From assembly GCA_947044365.1 (NCBI GenBank), contig OX345636.1:26029466-26093465 (forward strand): a stretch of DNA of 64,000 nucleotides, given 5' to 3'. Positions 44,728-55,760 of this stretch are shown piece by piece (positions within the stretch are counted from its first letter, which is position 1; the number at the start of each line of letters is the position of its first letter). The stretch is from Petrosia ficiformis (Eukaryota; Porifera; Demospongiae; Haplosclerida; Petrosiidae). The notes beneath the pieces were generated by a model. The model ran no database searches. It was not told where the DNA came from and was given only the letters and a program-made list of their open reading frames with translations. Made by a program: the position numbers and the translations under genes.

Positions 44728-45096
44728 GTTGGGTTCATTCACAATGCCAACATACTTCATAATGATATTAAATGAGACAATTTTGTCATTGGAATTTCAT
44801 CGTTCAGTAAAAGTGAACCTTTTCTGATAGATTTTGGCAAAGCCTGTTTTGAGGCTCAAGGGAAGAAATACGAATTAAGTGATGAAGAAAAAAAAGTATA
44901 TCAAGAAAATCATTTCCACATAGCACCAGATCTGTGTGACGGAATCACAATGCAGAGTAAAAAATCAGATGTGTATGCTGTTGGCCAACTACTAAATTAC
45001 ATTACTAAAAGAGTCAAGACAAAGAAATGCATAAAAGAAATTTCCAAAATTTGTATGGAGTATCATGACTATGAGCGACCTACTATTTGTGTGTGA
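44728..45096 (+). pseudogene. Protein-kinase C-lobe fragment
   Basis: One frame reads VGFIHNANILHNDIK, TGA, DNFVIGISSFSKSEPFLIDF then GKACF, and later HIAPDLCDGITMQSKKSDVY then AVGQLL, ending YHDYERPTICV. Kinase landmarks are all present: the catalytic loop HxDxKxxN (here HNDIK*DN), the DFG metal-binding motif, an APD in place of APE, and SDVYAxG of helix F. The TGA sits in the catalytic loop, and the N-lobe (glycine loop, lysine, helix C) was not found upstream. The HNDIK and IAPDL style is a divergent animal kinase-like group I cannot name. Confidence 0.75.
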
Positions 45097-45381
45097 AGTG
45101 AAAGATTATATACTAAAATCAGAGTCATGCTAACAGTTGTAGATCAAAGATGTATATGTAACTTGATGAGGAAATTTTGTTAATTATTAACAGTTCATTA
45201 ACATAACTGGCCATGGTAATACACCACCAGGAAGAGGGTCCCGTTTATCTTCAGCAGGAAAAAAGTCCACCCATAGATCTTATCATCGTCAGTTGTAGCC
45301 AGCTTCATAGAAAATGGATGTGGTGAAATTAGTTAGAATTAGTTAGAGTTAGTTAGAGTTGGTTGGGAGATGCAGCAGATG

Positions 45382-45478
45382 CATTGAGCATACTAATGTG
45401 TAGCAATAAGGGTGGGGTTGCTTCTATAAATACACAACTACAGCCCACCCTTACTGCTAAACATTAGTACGCTCAATG
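45382..45478. mobile_element. 97-bp foldback element
   Basis: CATTGAGCATACTAATGTGT... and ...ACATTAGTACGCTCAATG form 35-bp arms (about 32 paired) around a 27-bp loop that contains GGTTGCTTC. Confidence 0.85.
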
Positions 45479-46291
45479 TATAACGTCATGTTTTAAATTT
45501 TATAATACAGCAAAGAGTGAAGTTGTGTTATTCATCTCTTGATGAGTCTTTCAAGTATTCAGAGTGATGATTGTTGTATAATTATAATAATTTATAATTA
45601 ATTTATTTACAATACAAGCAATCACCAAATCCAAAGATAGCAACTACTCTGAATCCTCTTTAGAAATGGATGAATCTGTACTTACATAATTACATTCAAT
45701 TTCTTATTCATTAATGTAAAAACCTAATTAATAATAATTACAATCATTGTAGCTATGTAGAAGCATATGTGGTGTAACAAAGAGAAATGCAGAGCGTTTT
45801 TTAGTGTTATGCATAGGATAATACAGACTCGAGCTCAGTACATATATGTTTGTACGCAGGAAAGTCCATAATCCATATACAGAAGGAATGCTGATATCTG
45901 CATGAGTTTGTGATTGGCTGTCTGCATAACAAAATATATGACTTGAATACTAAAGCATATTCAGTGATATACAGTTCTGTATTTTTTACTTACCATGCAG
46001 TGTATGTAAACCTTGATTGACAATTTTAAAATTAACCCATGTTAAATTGTTATCATACTGTGCTAGGATATATATTACATAAGCTGAATGCATAATTTCA
46101 GAGCAGTATGCATGTAAATGTCACTAGCATGTCACATTTGTATATAGCAAATTAATATTCTGTAAATTCCAAAAGACGCATTTTCTGTTTCATGAAAATC
46201 TATTTTTATCACTCTTTTTGATTAAAACTATAGACCAAAGATTATAATAATACATTTCACATGCATGATAGTGATGCTGCAATGAAAGTTT
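45479..46291. other. Intergenic
   Basis: AT-rich, with no gene or repeat recognised. Confidence 0.4.
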
Positions 46292-46815
46292 TCATGCAGA
46301 GGTTTTACTCATGGCTGATGTAACCATTATAGCTTCTTGAGAGTTCCCAAAAAATATCATAGCATGGTAAAATTTTCTGCCTTGGGACTCTTCTGAAACA
46401 TTTGTCTTGTTCTGAATGAACTTGCTGTTGTAAGTCATTACATTTTTGATAATAATTTTCACTCTGTCCTTGAGTGCACTGTTGTTATGAAGTAAATAAT
46501 TGATTAGATTATCCACCTCCAACTGTTCACATTTGCTAATTCAAAGTTGCTTAGGGCATCAACTTCATACATAAATGCATTTGTATCTGGATCCAATCCA
46601 ATATTGTGTTCAAGTTTACGATCATTACAACTATACCTAGCACATTTCACTTGCTTATCTTTATCTCCAATGTCATGAAGCAGTACATGTGAAGAACTAT
46701 CTGTCAGTGGGGTTCCAGGAGGTGAACTTGGGTAAGAGAACTTTTTCCTAGACTATTTAGTGTTGAAGGAGGTATTTCACCACATAATTTTGGTTGTCTA
46801 CTGCTACATGTAGAA
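46292..46815 (-). pseudogene. Unrecognised protein, three frames joined by indels
   Basis: The minus strand gives consecutive coding-like pieces: SSRQPKLCGEIPPSTLNSLG, then SYPSSPPGTPLTDSSSHVLL and HDIGDKDKQVKCARYSCNDR...NAFMYEVDALSNFELAN, then EQLEVDNLINYLLHNNSALK...GRKFYHAMIFFGNSQEAIMV to a stop. Frame changes at about 46735 and 46530 are single-base events. Composition and continuity across frames argue for one real protein, but I recognise no domain. Upstream exons were not found. Confidence 0.5.
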
Positions 46816-46854
46816 AGACACAATTAGCGCAAAAGTTTCGTGTATAGTTAATGA

Positions 46855-47040
46855 GATGGCAACATCAAACTGACATCTGCATGAAAATGTCGAATGAGTA
46901 AAATGACAACAACATCAGACTGATATAATGAAATGACAACACAACATCAGACTGACAGCATGAAACCACGAATTCCAATGAGTTAAACAACAACATCACA
47001 CTGATGGAATAAAAATGACAACAACATCACACTGAGACAC
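46855..47040. repeat. Imperfect tandem repeat, ATGACAACAACATCA(G/C)ACTGA
   Basis: Four to five irregularly spaced copies of AACAACATCAGACTGA with short variable spacers of about 30-60 bp. Confidence 0.7.
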
Positions 47041-47267
47041 TAAAACATAATTTGTCGAATGCTTACCATCTTGCTGTTTGCAATTTTTGAAGTTCCTAAT
47101 CTTCTTTTACTTCTTTTTGTTCCCACAACCCATCACAAGTTGTAACTAGTTTCTTCAATGAAAAATACTGAAAGCCTTGTGACTATGGCTGGAAAAAGAT
47201 TACCCTACTCAGTGTGTCTATAGATAGCTAGCATTACATTTACTAAAAGTGAAAAAGACATACAACC

Positions 47268-47325
47268 CCAAACCTGAATTCTGTTGTTCAGGTAAACTTC
47301 TCTGAACAACAGAATTCAGGTTTGG
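47268..47325. repeat. Perfect 24-bp hairpin with 10-nt loop
   Basis: 47268-47291 (CCAAACCTGAATTCTGTTGT-TCAG) is the exact reverse complement of 47302-47325, with loop GTAAACTTCT. The size and perfection would suit a short hairpin RNA or a tiny MITE; transcription is unknown. Confidence 0.9.
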
Positions 47326-47739
47326 AGTTGGACAACAGTGAAAGCCGCTCCTCCTATGATAGACTAGCATTTAAAAACTGTATGCTATTTCTCTTATACA
47401 GAACAACTGGAACATTATATGTCACAGAAGCACATATACCGAGCATATACACTGCATTCAAATGATATCGCGAACTTGAAATAACGCTCAATACGGATAT
47501 AGTTCACGCAGTGGTAACATTGACTAGGCCCAGTGTTTACATAAAATTGACAAGGTCTGTTAATTGGTTGTCTGTCAAATTCTTGAAAACTAATAGAGAA
47601 GGTTTGATAACATAGCTTGTAAACTCCCTTTTTTACCCTGTGCAGTGTTTACATAAGATTGTCAAGGTCTGTTAATTGGTTGTCTGTCAACTTCTTGAAA
47701 ACTAATAGAGATAGTTTGTTAACATAGCTTGTAAACTCC

Positions 47740-48110
47740 ATTTTTATGGCCCATAGGGCCATCCCTATAATTGCTTTCCATGGGGCTCGGTCAATTAATG
47801 GGCGTGGTGCGTAAAAGAACGCGCGATCAAGCTCTACACACCAGCAGAAAGAAAGCTGTTGAGCTTACGTATAAACTGGAACTAATAGCTAGCTATTCCG
47901 CCTGAAATATATTCCTAAAGTTCTACAAGGTCCTTTGAAAGGTCAGGAGAGTAGATAATGAAAATAATAACTATAATAAGCTGTTGTCTCAGTTTCATGC
48001 TTGATAAAGTCAGCCATGATTACTGAATTCTGCACACCACAAAGCAGTCATATCTTCACTTAAATTTGTAAAGCAATCATAGGGATGTTTTTTTCTCTAT
48101 ATACACTTGT
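47740..48110. repeat. Rearranged relative of 30390-30960
   Basis: It contains the inverted match to 30640-30710 and the direct match to 30945-30990. The 47520-47760 portion also has an internal tandem duplication (GTTTACATAA(A/G)ATTG...TGTTAATTGGTTGTCTGTCA, twice). Confidence 0.55.
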
Positions 48111-48467
48111 TTTACCACTTCCACATAACAACTGTACATACTACTTGTATAACAAATTTTAACAGAATAATTATATATGTATATATATATACATGTATAT
48201 TATTTAAAATTATCAACTTTTTTTTGTTAAGATTTGTTATAAAGTAATCTGTCTTACAATTAATTACAATTGGTCATTCTGGTAGACCATAAAAAAATTC
48301 ATCTGAAAAGCAACGAATGGTTTACAATAGCTATATTTATGCAAAAATAGCTATAAGTGGGGTGTACAAACTTAGAAATTTGGTATGTTAAGTTAATTAA
48401 CCATTGCTTTAGCAGTTTCAAAAGCTACCAAACACTCATTATAGATATAACACCTACATGTACTTCA

Positions 48468-48645
48468 GCACAGGAACAAGATTGAAATGGTTCCATAACA
48501 GCAAAATGAAAATAACCACTTCCATATAACCCTACATAAGTATAGATGTCGAGTATAAAAAAAAGTATACTTATGTAGGGTTGTTATATGGAAGTGGTTA
48601 TTTTAATTTCACTGTTATGGAACCTTCCCAATCTTGTTCCTGTGC
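48468..48645. mobile_element. 178-bp near-perfect palindromic element
   Basis: GCACAGGAACAAGATTG...CCATATAACCCTACATAAG is mirrored by CTTATGTAGGG...CAATCTTGTTCCTGTGC, with arms of about 77-81 bp and a 20-bp loop. The arm sequence occurs in diverged form at 11672-11763, and its outer part (GCACAG(A/G)AACAAGATTGG) within R2 copies at 3714, 33917 and 54240. Confidence 0.9.
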
Positions 48646-49065
48646 TTTTTCGGTTTTGATATCCCTACATTTTCTTTCATTTTTTTGAAAATGTTTTTAT
48701 TATTCTTGTTGCTTTTCATTTTTTTGAATTGATTAACTAATACAGTAATCATTATGAAAAGGATAATTGGGGATGGGAATGGAGTATTTGTGTTAAAGTG
48801 TTAGCGTATATTCTTGCGTCAATTTTAAAAAAAATGTAATTAGTATATCATTTCATAGCTGGATGCTTTCCAATGAATCAATATCTGGAACAGAGGTCGC
48901 TTTTGTTTTGTTTCAGTATCAATTGTGTAATGACAATTATTTTTTTATTTACAGCATTAATATTTTCTTTATGATCCAGAAGCAGGAACAGTATCGTAGT
49001 TTACTGCATCATAATTAATCATGTTTGTTATAAATATTAAGTTTGTTTGTTAATAAAATTTAAAA

Positions 49066-49336
49066 TTGTGACTCAATTTGCGAAAATTAGGCTTATGGGA
49101 TAATTATTAATTTTGAGATAAGAGTGAAAATAGGCAGTTATGGCTTACTTGGGTGATCACTGTTTTACTACATAAAAAGCTTCATTAACATCTTACATAC
49201 CTTCAGAGAAGTTTGGAGACATCTCTGTGCTTTGCTAGCCACTCCTAAAAAAAGTTTTTAGTCATTACGTTTAATGATTAAATAACTGATTTAATTGCGT
49301 TTTTCTCAAATCAAAGGATTTTTGACTACAATGGTT
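49066..49336 (+). mobile_element. 5' part of the TGTGAC MITE (see 16395)
   Basis: TGTGACTCAATTTGCGAAAA through TTGACTACAATGGTTTAAT matches the first 270 bp of the element at 16395-16815. The right part is replaced by a minisatellite. Confidence 0.85.
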
Positions 49337-49755
49337 TAATAATTAATATTGTACTCTTCTATATGTTACTAGTACTCTTCATAGGTCATTAATAATTGAT
49401 ATTGTACTCTTCATAGCTCATTAATAATTAATATTGTACTCTTCTATTATGTTACTAGTACTCCTCTATAGCTCATTAATAATTAATATTGTACTCTTCT
49501 ATTATGTTACTAGTACTCCTCTATAGCTCATTAATAATTAATATTGTACTCTTCTATTATGTTACTAGTACTCCTCTATAGCTTACTAGTACTCTTCATA
49601 GCTCATTAATAATTAATATTGTACTCTTCTATGTTACTAGTACTCTTCATAGCTCATTAATAATTAATATTGTACTCTTCTACTATGTTACTAGTACTCC
49701 TCTATAGCTCATTAATAATTAATATTGTACTCTTCTATATGTTACTAGTACTCAT
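49337..49755. repeat. Minisatellite, unit about 55-65 bp
   Basis: Roughly eight units built from ATTAATATTGTACTCTTCTA, TGTTACTAGTACTC and ATAGCTCATTAATAATT, varying in length. It begins exactly where the MITE copy breaks off. Confidence 0.9.
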
Positions 49756-50215
49756 AGACACTTCCCCCTTTTCAACAGATGTTATAGCCTTATCCATGGA
49801 GAGACTATCCCATTGTCTGTAAGATCCAGGAGGTGCGAAAAAAATGGATACCTCCCCTGAAACATTGGCAAAGTGAACTCTAGATCAGAGTCTCCACTCT
49901 CATCTAAAGGTAAGACTGATAAATATTATAAACAATAGGAGATAAACTATGTGCTTACTTTTTCGTCAGAATAATTGCCAATGTATCAAGTTTCAACTCT
50001 AGGATGCTATGACAAAAGACTGATAATAAAACACAATAGGTGATAAAACCATGTGCTAACCTTCTTCATCGTGCATGACAGCCACACCCACTCAAGGTCA
50101 CATGATATGAACATAAACTGAGACCAGCACTCGATCAGCAGTATATATGGACTTAGATCTACACGAAACTTCAAAAGGTGCACAACGTGATTAGAACTGT
50201 TTGTAATTGTATAGG

Positions 50216-50870
50216 TGGAAGCCCTGGTCCTGATGCTGATTTTAAGGAGCTGTGTAAATTTTACAAGCAGCGTGCACTAGACAGAGTTGTGAACAAAGCA
50301 AAGCCAAAGAAAGAAACTAATACAATGCTTGTAAGACACTGTGAACATAAAGTGGAATTTATATATGTCATTGTGACAAATACATATAATATATGAGCAG
50401 TGATGCATAATGTGTTTTAAATATATACATTTCAGATACTGCTTGGAGGAATGGTTTATGATAATGATTCTAGCAAGGGTATATGCCAAAAAAAATCTAC
50501 CTGAGCCTAATCCAATTAAAATTGAAATATCTAAAGAATGCACTCTGAAAGAGTTATATGCAAAGGCATATGAGATGTTCTTTAACAATATAAACACAAC
50601 TATTGATGATCTTATGTTGGGTGATTCAAGTGGCACACCTATTACCATTTGTGATAATGAAGAATGGACTGTAAGAAAATATTATCAAAGCAATAATTTT
50701 CAACCCAGTCGACATAAACTGTACATCATTGCTAAAGTAAAGGTACACATAAATTAATTGTTTCTTTGAAAATCAAATGATTATGTTACATATATTCATA
50801 TCTCATTTTTTCAGGAGGAAGGTTTTCCAATAAAAAAACAACCAAAGTTTGGTATGTGTTATAAATTAAA
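50216..50870 (+). pseudogene. Unrecognised gene fragment, three exons
   Basis: Exon 1 (about 50213-50331) reads GSPGPDADFKELCKFYKQRA then LDRVVNKAKPKKETNTML. Exon 2 (about 50436-50741) starts ILLGGMVYDNDSSKGICQKK, shifts frame in an A8 run near 50495, then reads NLPEPNPIKIEISKECTLKE and later LYAKAYEMFFNNINTTIDDL...RHKLYIIAKVK. Exon 3 (about 50815-50851) reads EEGFPIKKQPKF. The exon 2 layout resembles small beta-grasp domains seen before ligase domains in some animal proteins, but that is only a guess. A piggyBac remnant follows directly. Confidence 0.45.
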
Positions 50871-50927
50871 ATATATAATTATTACTGTAATAGACAACCA
50901 TTTTTGCAGTGGAAACAGAAGCCGTAA

Positions 50928-51377
50928 TTGAGAATTGCAACTGGCCATTTAGGACGTATGTGCCAAATTGACCAATTGCGAGGGTACTGCAGTGTCAGGC
51001 TAAAAGGTAGAAAGTTTTATAAATACATATGGTGGTTCCTATTTGATGTGGCAGTAACCAACTCTTATATCTTGTGCAAGCACCACTTGACAACATCAAT
51101 CAACAGGGTAAAGGATTTCCGAACAGCTTTAGCAAAGTCCCTAATTGGCAATTTCAACAACAGGAAACGTCGTGGCCGTCCATCAATTACAACAAATCCA
51201 ACATAACGATTCTGTGCTGACCATTTCCATAGACGAGCAGAGAAAAAGGCTCGTTGTTATTGTTGCTATCATAGGAGAAACGAACGACATGAAAGCTAGT
51301 GGTATTGTAATACATGTGAAAAGCACTTGTGCCATGATGGCAAGGCTGATGATTGTTTCTTGTTGTACCACCAATAA
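50928..51377 (+). pseudogene. PiggyBac transposase C-terminal fragment
   Basis: The frame reads GRMCQIDQLRGYCSVRLKGR then KFYKYIWWFLFDVAVTNSYI, matching the end of the piggyBac catalytic region (GGVDxxDQxRxYYxxRxKxxK...FxxxxDxAxxNAYIL). After a frameshift it reads ARCYCCYHRRNERHES, TAG, WYCNTCEKHLCHDGKADDCF and LLYH, the cysteine-rich zinc-binding tail (CxxC...CxxC...LC...CFxxYH). The N-terminal catalytic aspartates are missing. Confidence 0.85.
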
Positions 51378-52129
51378 CAATAGTACCCCTCCCCTTCCCC
51401 CTCCTCCAAATCACATACAACACCAAATTACTTTTACTGATTTATTTACCTTCGTTTCTTTCACCTCTTATTATCCGTAACACTTACAAAAAAGGAAAAA
51501 AACTAAATAAATTATAACAAATTATTTTCACTTACCTTTTCTTTTTTCACTGTTATCCTGGTGATCATACTTATTGCCCCACCAATCACTATAACTATTC
51601 TCTGAATCATAATATACAATTCTCTTTACTATCCTGTTCATCAATTTACCTTACCATATACTCATCGTTAATAATTGCTAAGAAATCCTTTAAAAAGTAA
51701 GAAATCCTTTAAAAAGTCACTCGCACATTCCTACACTTAACGCTATCAATAGATACATAAATATCGCGTTAGAACATACATCAATTTTACTCTACCAACA
51801 AATAACTTACAACAAACCTCAAGGCAACCATGCTGGCTAGATCTATCTCCTCTACAGATATATTTTCAGCTGCCAAGAGCAAGAAACGAGCAACTAAACA
51901 CGATGGTCAAAGGTCAAGGTCAACTATGGTCACATGATTGCTTACGTTTGAAATTAATTTGGTAACGTAGCGTCATTAATTTAGTACGTAATGAGTTAAC
52001 ATCAGTGGCGTAGCCAGAAAAATCTGACAGTACGGGCACCAGTAAAAAAAAAATGGCGGCGCATGTCTGTATGTGTAAATCGTTTTTAATTGTTAGGCAT
52101 GAACCCCACGTGCGTTGCAGAGGCTGTTG
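51378..52129. other. Intergenic; edge of another repeat
   Basis: Proline codon-like CCCCTCCCCTTCCCCCTCCTCC follows the piggyBac stop. CAGTGGCGTAGCCAGAAAAA (51999) is a terminus-like motif common in animal DNA transposons. No gene is supported. Confidence 0.4.
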
Positions 52130-52412
52130 ACATTATTCGTAATGAAGATTTCAATTATCCACTTTATAGACTACCACATGTGCTAAAGCAGAGGAAATGG
52201 CATTTCCCTGTTTGTTTCCTAATGGTGTTAATGGTTTCCTAACAGCCCATGATCCAGCAATAAGTATTACGGACTATATTCAAATCCGTTTACTTATGCT
52301 GATAATAGATGGGCTAGTCACATTCCTTATTTATTGTGGTCATGTAATTTCTTTGAGCAACACAGACTGCGTGACGCAGTTTGCATTGCTATGAGAATCC
52401 GGTCCTCCTCGG
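52130..52412 (+). pseudogene. Helitron Rep N-terminal region fragment
   Basis: Pieces read FNYPLYRLPHVLKQRKWHFP, then AEEMAFPCLFPNGVNGFLTA with TDYIQIRLL, then in another frame YADNRWASHIPYLLWSCNFF and EQHRLRDAVCIAMRIR. AFPxLFPxGxxG...DYxxxRLLxxDxRWAxxIPYLF is the conserved region preceding Rep in Helitron proteins. Frames are broken at least twice. Confidence 0.75.
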
Positions 52413-52425
52413 GGGGGTAGGCGAC

Positions 52426-52737
52426 CTAGAAACCATTTAGATCAAGCACAACAACAAGAGCATGACCAACAGGCTTTAACAGCTGGTGATCTATTGAGTG
52501 ATACATCTTCAGAGAACCCTGACCTGTCTGCGAATTGTTTTGGTGGCATGCATAATATTCGCAGCTCAGCTTTTCTAGATTACGAGAAATCAGGTGTCTG
52601 AGTGCCTTAGATTCGTTTTTGCACATATAATGGCAGAGGTACTGAGCAGCACCGTAGACGGAACCAACCATTTGCAACTCCATGTTAGCAACCCCAGGCT
52701 TTGAAAATGTGAGGGTTGTAAGGATTGATGTATTCAT
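52426..52737 (-). pseudogene. Helitron Rep domain fragment, inverted
   Basis: The minus-strand frame reads SKPGVANMELQMVGSVYGAA then QYLCHYMCKNESKALRHLIS. NMDxQ.V...YGxAxYxxxYxxKxE is a segment just downstream of the Helitron Rep HUH motif. It belongs between the pieces on either side, but lies on the opposite strand, so the locus has suffered an internal inversion. Confidence 0.75.
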
Positions 52738-52749
52738 CCCCCTGTTCTC

Positions 52750-53425
52750 TTTTCAGAACATAGAATCTAGCTTTATTGCCAGTAGCTGCATTCAATGTTG
52801 GAGGTCTCACTATTCACAAAGCGCTCAACTTGCCTGTAGAGCATGATAAAAGAACCGCCTATCGCAAGTTAGAGAGTGAGAGACTTCACGGTATGAGACA
52901 TCTATGGAAGAGTGTCACCACAATCATCATTGATGAGATGAGTATGGTCTCATATCAGACACTCAACTTTGTTCACCAGAGATTGACTGAAATCAAAGGT
53001 GACTGAAGTTCTCTTCGGAGATCTCAATGTCATTGCTGTTGGAGACTTCTTTCAACTACCTCCTGCTAGAAACAAATTTATGTTCCAGGAAGGTAATGGT
53101 TATAATCCTGGTTCTACCCACTTGTGGAGAGATATCTTCACAGTGGTGAAGCTGACCATTAACATGAGACAGAATGGTTGACAACACTTACTCTTGAGTA
53201 CTGGGTAGAATTCGTACTAGACAGCAAACTCCAGACGATATCACTCTGCTCTGGACCAGACTGACTTCTGGTATAGATACTCCAGTGGATATTGAACAGT
53301 CTCCATTCACAGATGCTCTGCTTCTGTTACCCTTGAAAGTCATGGTAGACAAATACAATACTCACCATCTTCGGCAGTTGGCGCAGGTGTTGACTGTGTT
53401 TGAATTCAAGGGTGAGCATGCCATT
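52750..53425 (+). pseudogene. Helitron Pif1-like helicase fragment, second copy
   Basis: It reads PVAAFNVGGLTIHKALNLPV, then WKSVTTIIIDEMSMVSYQTL (Walker B, DEMSM), then FGDLNVIAVGDFFQLPPARN (motif III, GDFFQLPP) and GSTHLWRDIFTVVKLTINMR. Frame breaks lie near 53005 and 53181. From 53083 to its abrupt end at 53425 it is almost identical to 28003-28345. At the position where the 28-kb copy has TAG (CGG TAG TTG), this copy reads CAG. Confidence 0.85.
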
Positions 53426-53479
53426 TAATCAAAAATGTCTCAATTATAATACTACTGCACTACTAAATGTATGTATCTA

Positions 53480-53647
53480 GGTGTTGCTTCTACACCCTGC
53501 CCACCTCAAAGCTCATGTGGGGTCTGTAGTAAATATAGTTAGCATAACCACAACACCCTACAGGAAGCGTAGAAACCCACAACAATGATGAGAGTGTAGT
53601 TGTCAGAACTTTTGCTACCTACAACTCAAGCCCCCACTTTTTAATAT
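53480..53647 (-). repeat. Dispersed repeat R4, inverted copy of 6531-6700
   Basis: GGTGTTGCTTCTACACCC...CAAGCCCCCACTTTTTAAT, the reverse complement of 6531-6700. It lies about 55 bp past the truncated helicase. Confidence 0.75.
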
Positions 53648-53654
53648 TTATACA

Positions 53655-54135
53655 TACATGCATACATACATACATACATACATACGTACATACATACATA
53701 CATACACAGGGATTTTTTTAGAAAAAAATTTCAGGGGGGCAAATCACTGTTTCAAGAAAACGAGGGGGTTGGAGGTTGGAGCTAAAATACATAATACTAA
53801 TGTACGTACTTTGTGAGCACTTCTTCAGCATAATTATATAGCTTGGCTCAAGTAGTAATTTATCATTCCTAAATAATATAAAAATTGAATTGAAAAATGG
53901 CTAAAGCTCAGGGGGGGCAAACGCCCCCACTCAAACCCCCTAAAACAAACTCTGCATACATACATACATACATACATGCATGCATACATCCATACATACA
54001 TACGTACATACACATGTACATCCATCCATACATACATTCATACATACATACATACATGTACGTACATACATACATACATACATACATGCATACATACATA
54101 CATACATACATACATCCATCCATACATACATACAT
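53655..54135. repeat. (CATA)n microsatellites flanking a G-rich repeat edge
   Basis: CATA tracts at 53655-53706 and 53955-54135. Between them GGGGGGCAAACGCCCCCAC and TTCAGGGGGGCAAATCAC look like the ends of a small element. Confidence 0.85.
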
Positions 54136-54144
54136 CATTAGATG

Positions 54145-54335
54145 GTAATAAATAATTGTATATATTTATACTTACATGTGTATGTACATGTACATGTAAG
54201 TATGAAGTGGTTAGTTGATAATGTACAATCCCCAATCTTGTTTCTGTGCTTTTTGGTTTTGACATCACTTACATGCCCTTTTATTAAATTAAAAATAAAG
54301 GAATAGTTTCCCTCTAGATTCAACCAGCAACAATC
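54145..54335 (-). repeat. Dispersed repeat R2, inverted unoccupied copy
   Basis: The reverse complement reads AACTATTCCTTTATTTTTAA then AATAAAAGGGCATG, AAAAAGCACAGAAACAAGA and ACATTATCAACTAACCACTT. It lacks the pogo-like insertion seen at 33292. Confidence 0.8.
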
Positions 54336-55512
54336 TTTTCCAAAAAAACTATCACATACGTTTTTTAATTAATTATAACTAATTAATAACCACATAATTA
54401 ATACTAATACTGCTGATACACACCTGGCATGTACATCAATGTTTACTGCCTCTTTTCAATTTACATCAGATGCAATCTATATCATTATAGGTCTTATATC
54501 AGCCCTGCTGTTTCATATCCACCTGTGGGTTGGGTGTATATCTTGATAACACAACTATAGTATGTAATAGTTATAACACGGCCGCCAGTGCTATAGTTTA
54601 TTTATAAGCACGGCTGCCCGAGGGCCATGAGAACTGGTGTCATGTTTATACAATTTTAATAAAGCCACAGACTATGCAGTGAACACGACATGCAGATCAG
54701 CGTAGAGGGGGGGAGTAAAGGGGATTAATTGTTGTATTAACATCAGAACACTCTTCATGAAGACCCCGAGAAACAGCCTAGCTCTCAGAGCACCTTAAAT
54801 CCACATTTATAATAACATGTGTAGGTTCCTATATAAGTACATACAATTAACATATGTACGTATCTATGTTTGTATGTATGTAGTATGTATAACTGTTGGC
54901 CATTCAAATTATTAAGGATCTCTGTATACTACTTGACCCCATTAATTACACTACTATCTTGTAACCATGACGAGTTCAATGTGGAGATATTATGTATTTA
55001 TCAACTTCTAATTTGTTGCTCCTTGTTGTTTATTACTTAAGTGGTACTAAGTGTGATTGGGAAAGATGAGATTTTTTTAGATATGTGCTGATAACTAACT
55101 AATACTGATCATGGATATTATTAATTTACATTATAATCAAGTGTGTTTGTAGTAATTGTGATTAATTAGTCCCTTTTAGTGTATTGTGACTTAAACAGCC
55201 ATAAAGCAATATTATTCAATCAGCATCAAATTTTCTCTTATGGTAGGTCACAAGTTTAACCTGTAAGGTACATCACTACAACATTCAACAAAAGCAACAA
55301 GACAAAGGAGGGATATACTATGTACATCTACTGTAGAACTAATGAAATTGAAAGCAAATGTATAGTAATCTTGCTAAACTGTGGAACATATCTCTAGTAT
55401 TATGATTAATTAATTAATTTGCATTGAAACTTAAAATGTACTGATAATCATGTACTATAAATTATCAAGTTATCATGATTAGTTTATATATAAACTGGCT
55501 TTAATTCAGCTC
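54336..55512. other. Intergenic
   Basis: No gene is recognised. Moderately balanced sequence at 54480-54800 has broken frames in all six readings. Confidence 0.4.
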
Positions 55513-55733
55513 AATGTTATTATAATTAAGATAATTAATTCTGAAACAATGTAATTAAATTCAATTTATTATCAATTTATTATCAATTCATTGAAACTGG
55601 TGAATTTGTTCAGAAACATTCATGATGAGACTGGCATTATAATTAAGATAATTAATTCTGAAACAATGTAATTAAATTCAATTTATTATCAATTTATTAT
55701 CAATTTATTATCAATTCATTGAAACTGGTGAAG
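55513..55733 (+). repeat. Tandem duplication of about 115 bp
   Basis: AATTAAGATAATTAATTCTG through ATTATCAATTCATTGAAACTGG occurs twice (from about 55520 and 55640), with one extra TTTATTATCAA unit in the second. Confidence 0.85.
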
Positions 55734-55760
55734 ATATTTGTTCAGAAAAATTCATGAGAT

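Noticed and set aside
50277..50648. 123-codon minus-strand frame
   Set aside because: It is antisense to the exon-like segments at 50213-50741, which have better splice sites and composition.
51145..51480. Overlapping frames on both strands around the piggyBac tail
   Set aside because: Only the frame encoding the cysteine-rich tail matches a known family; the others are shadows.
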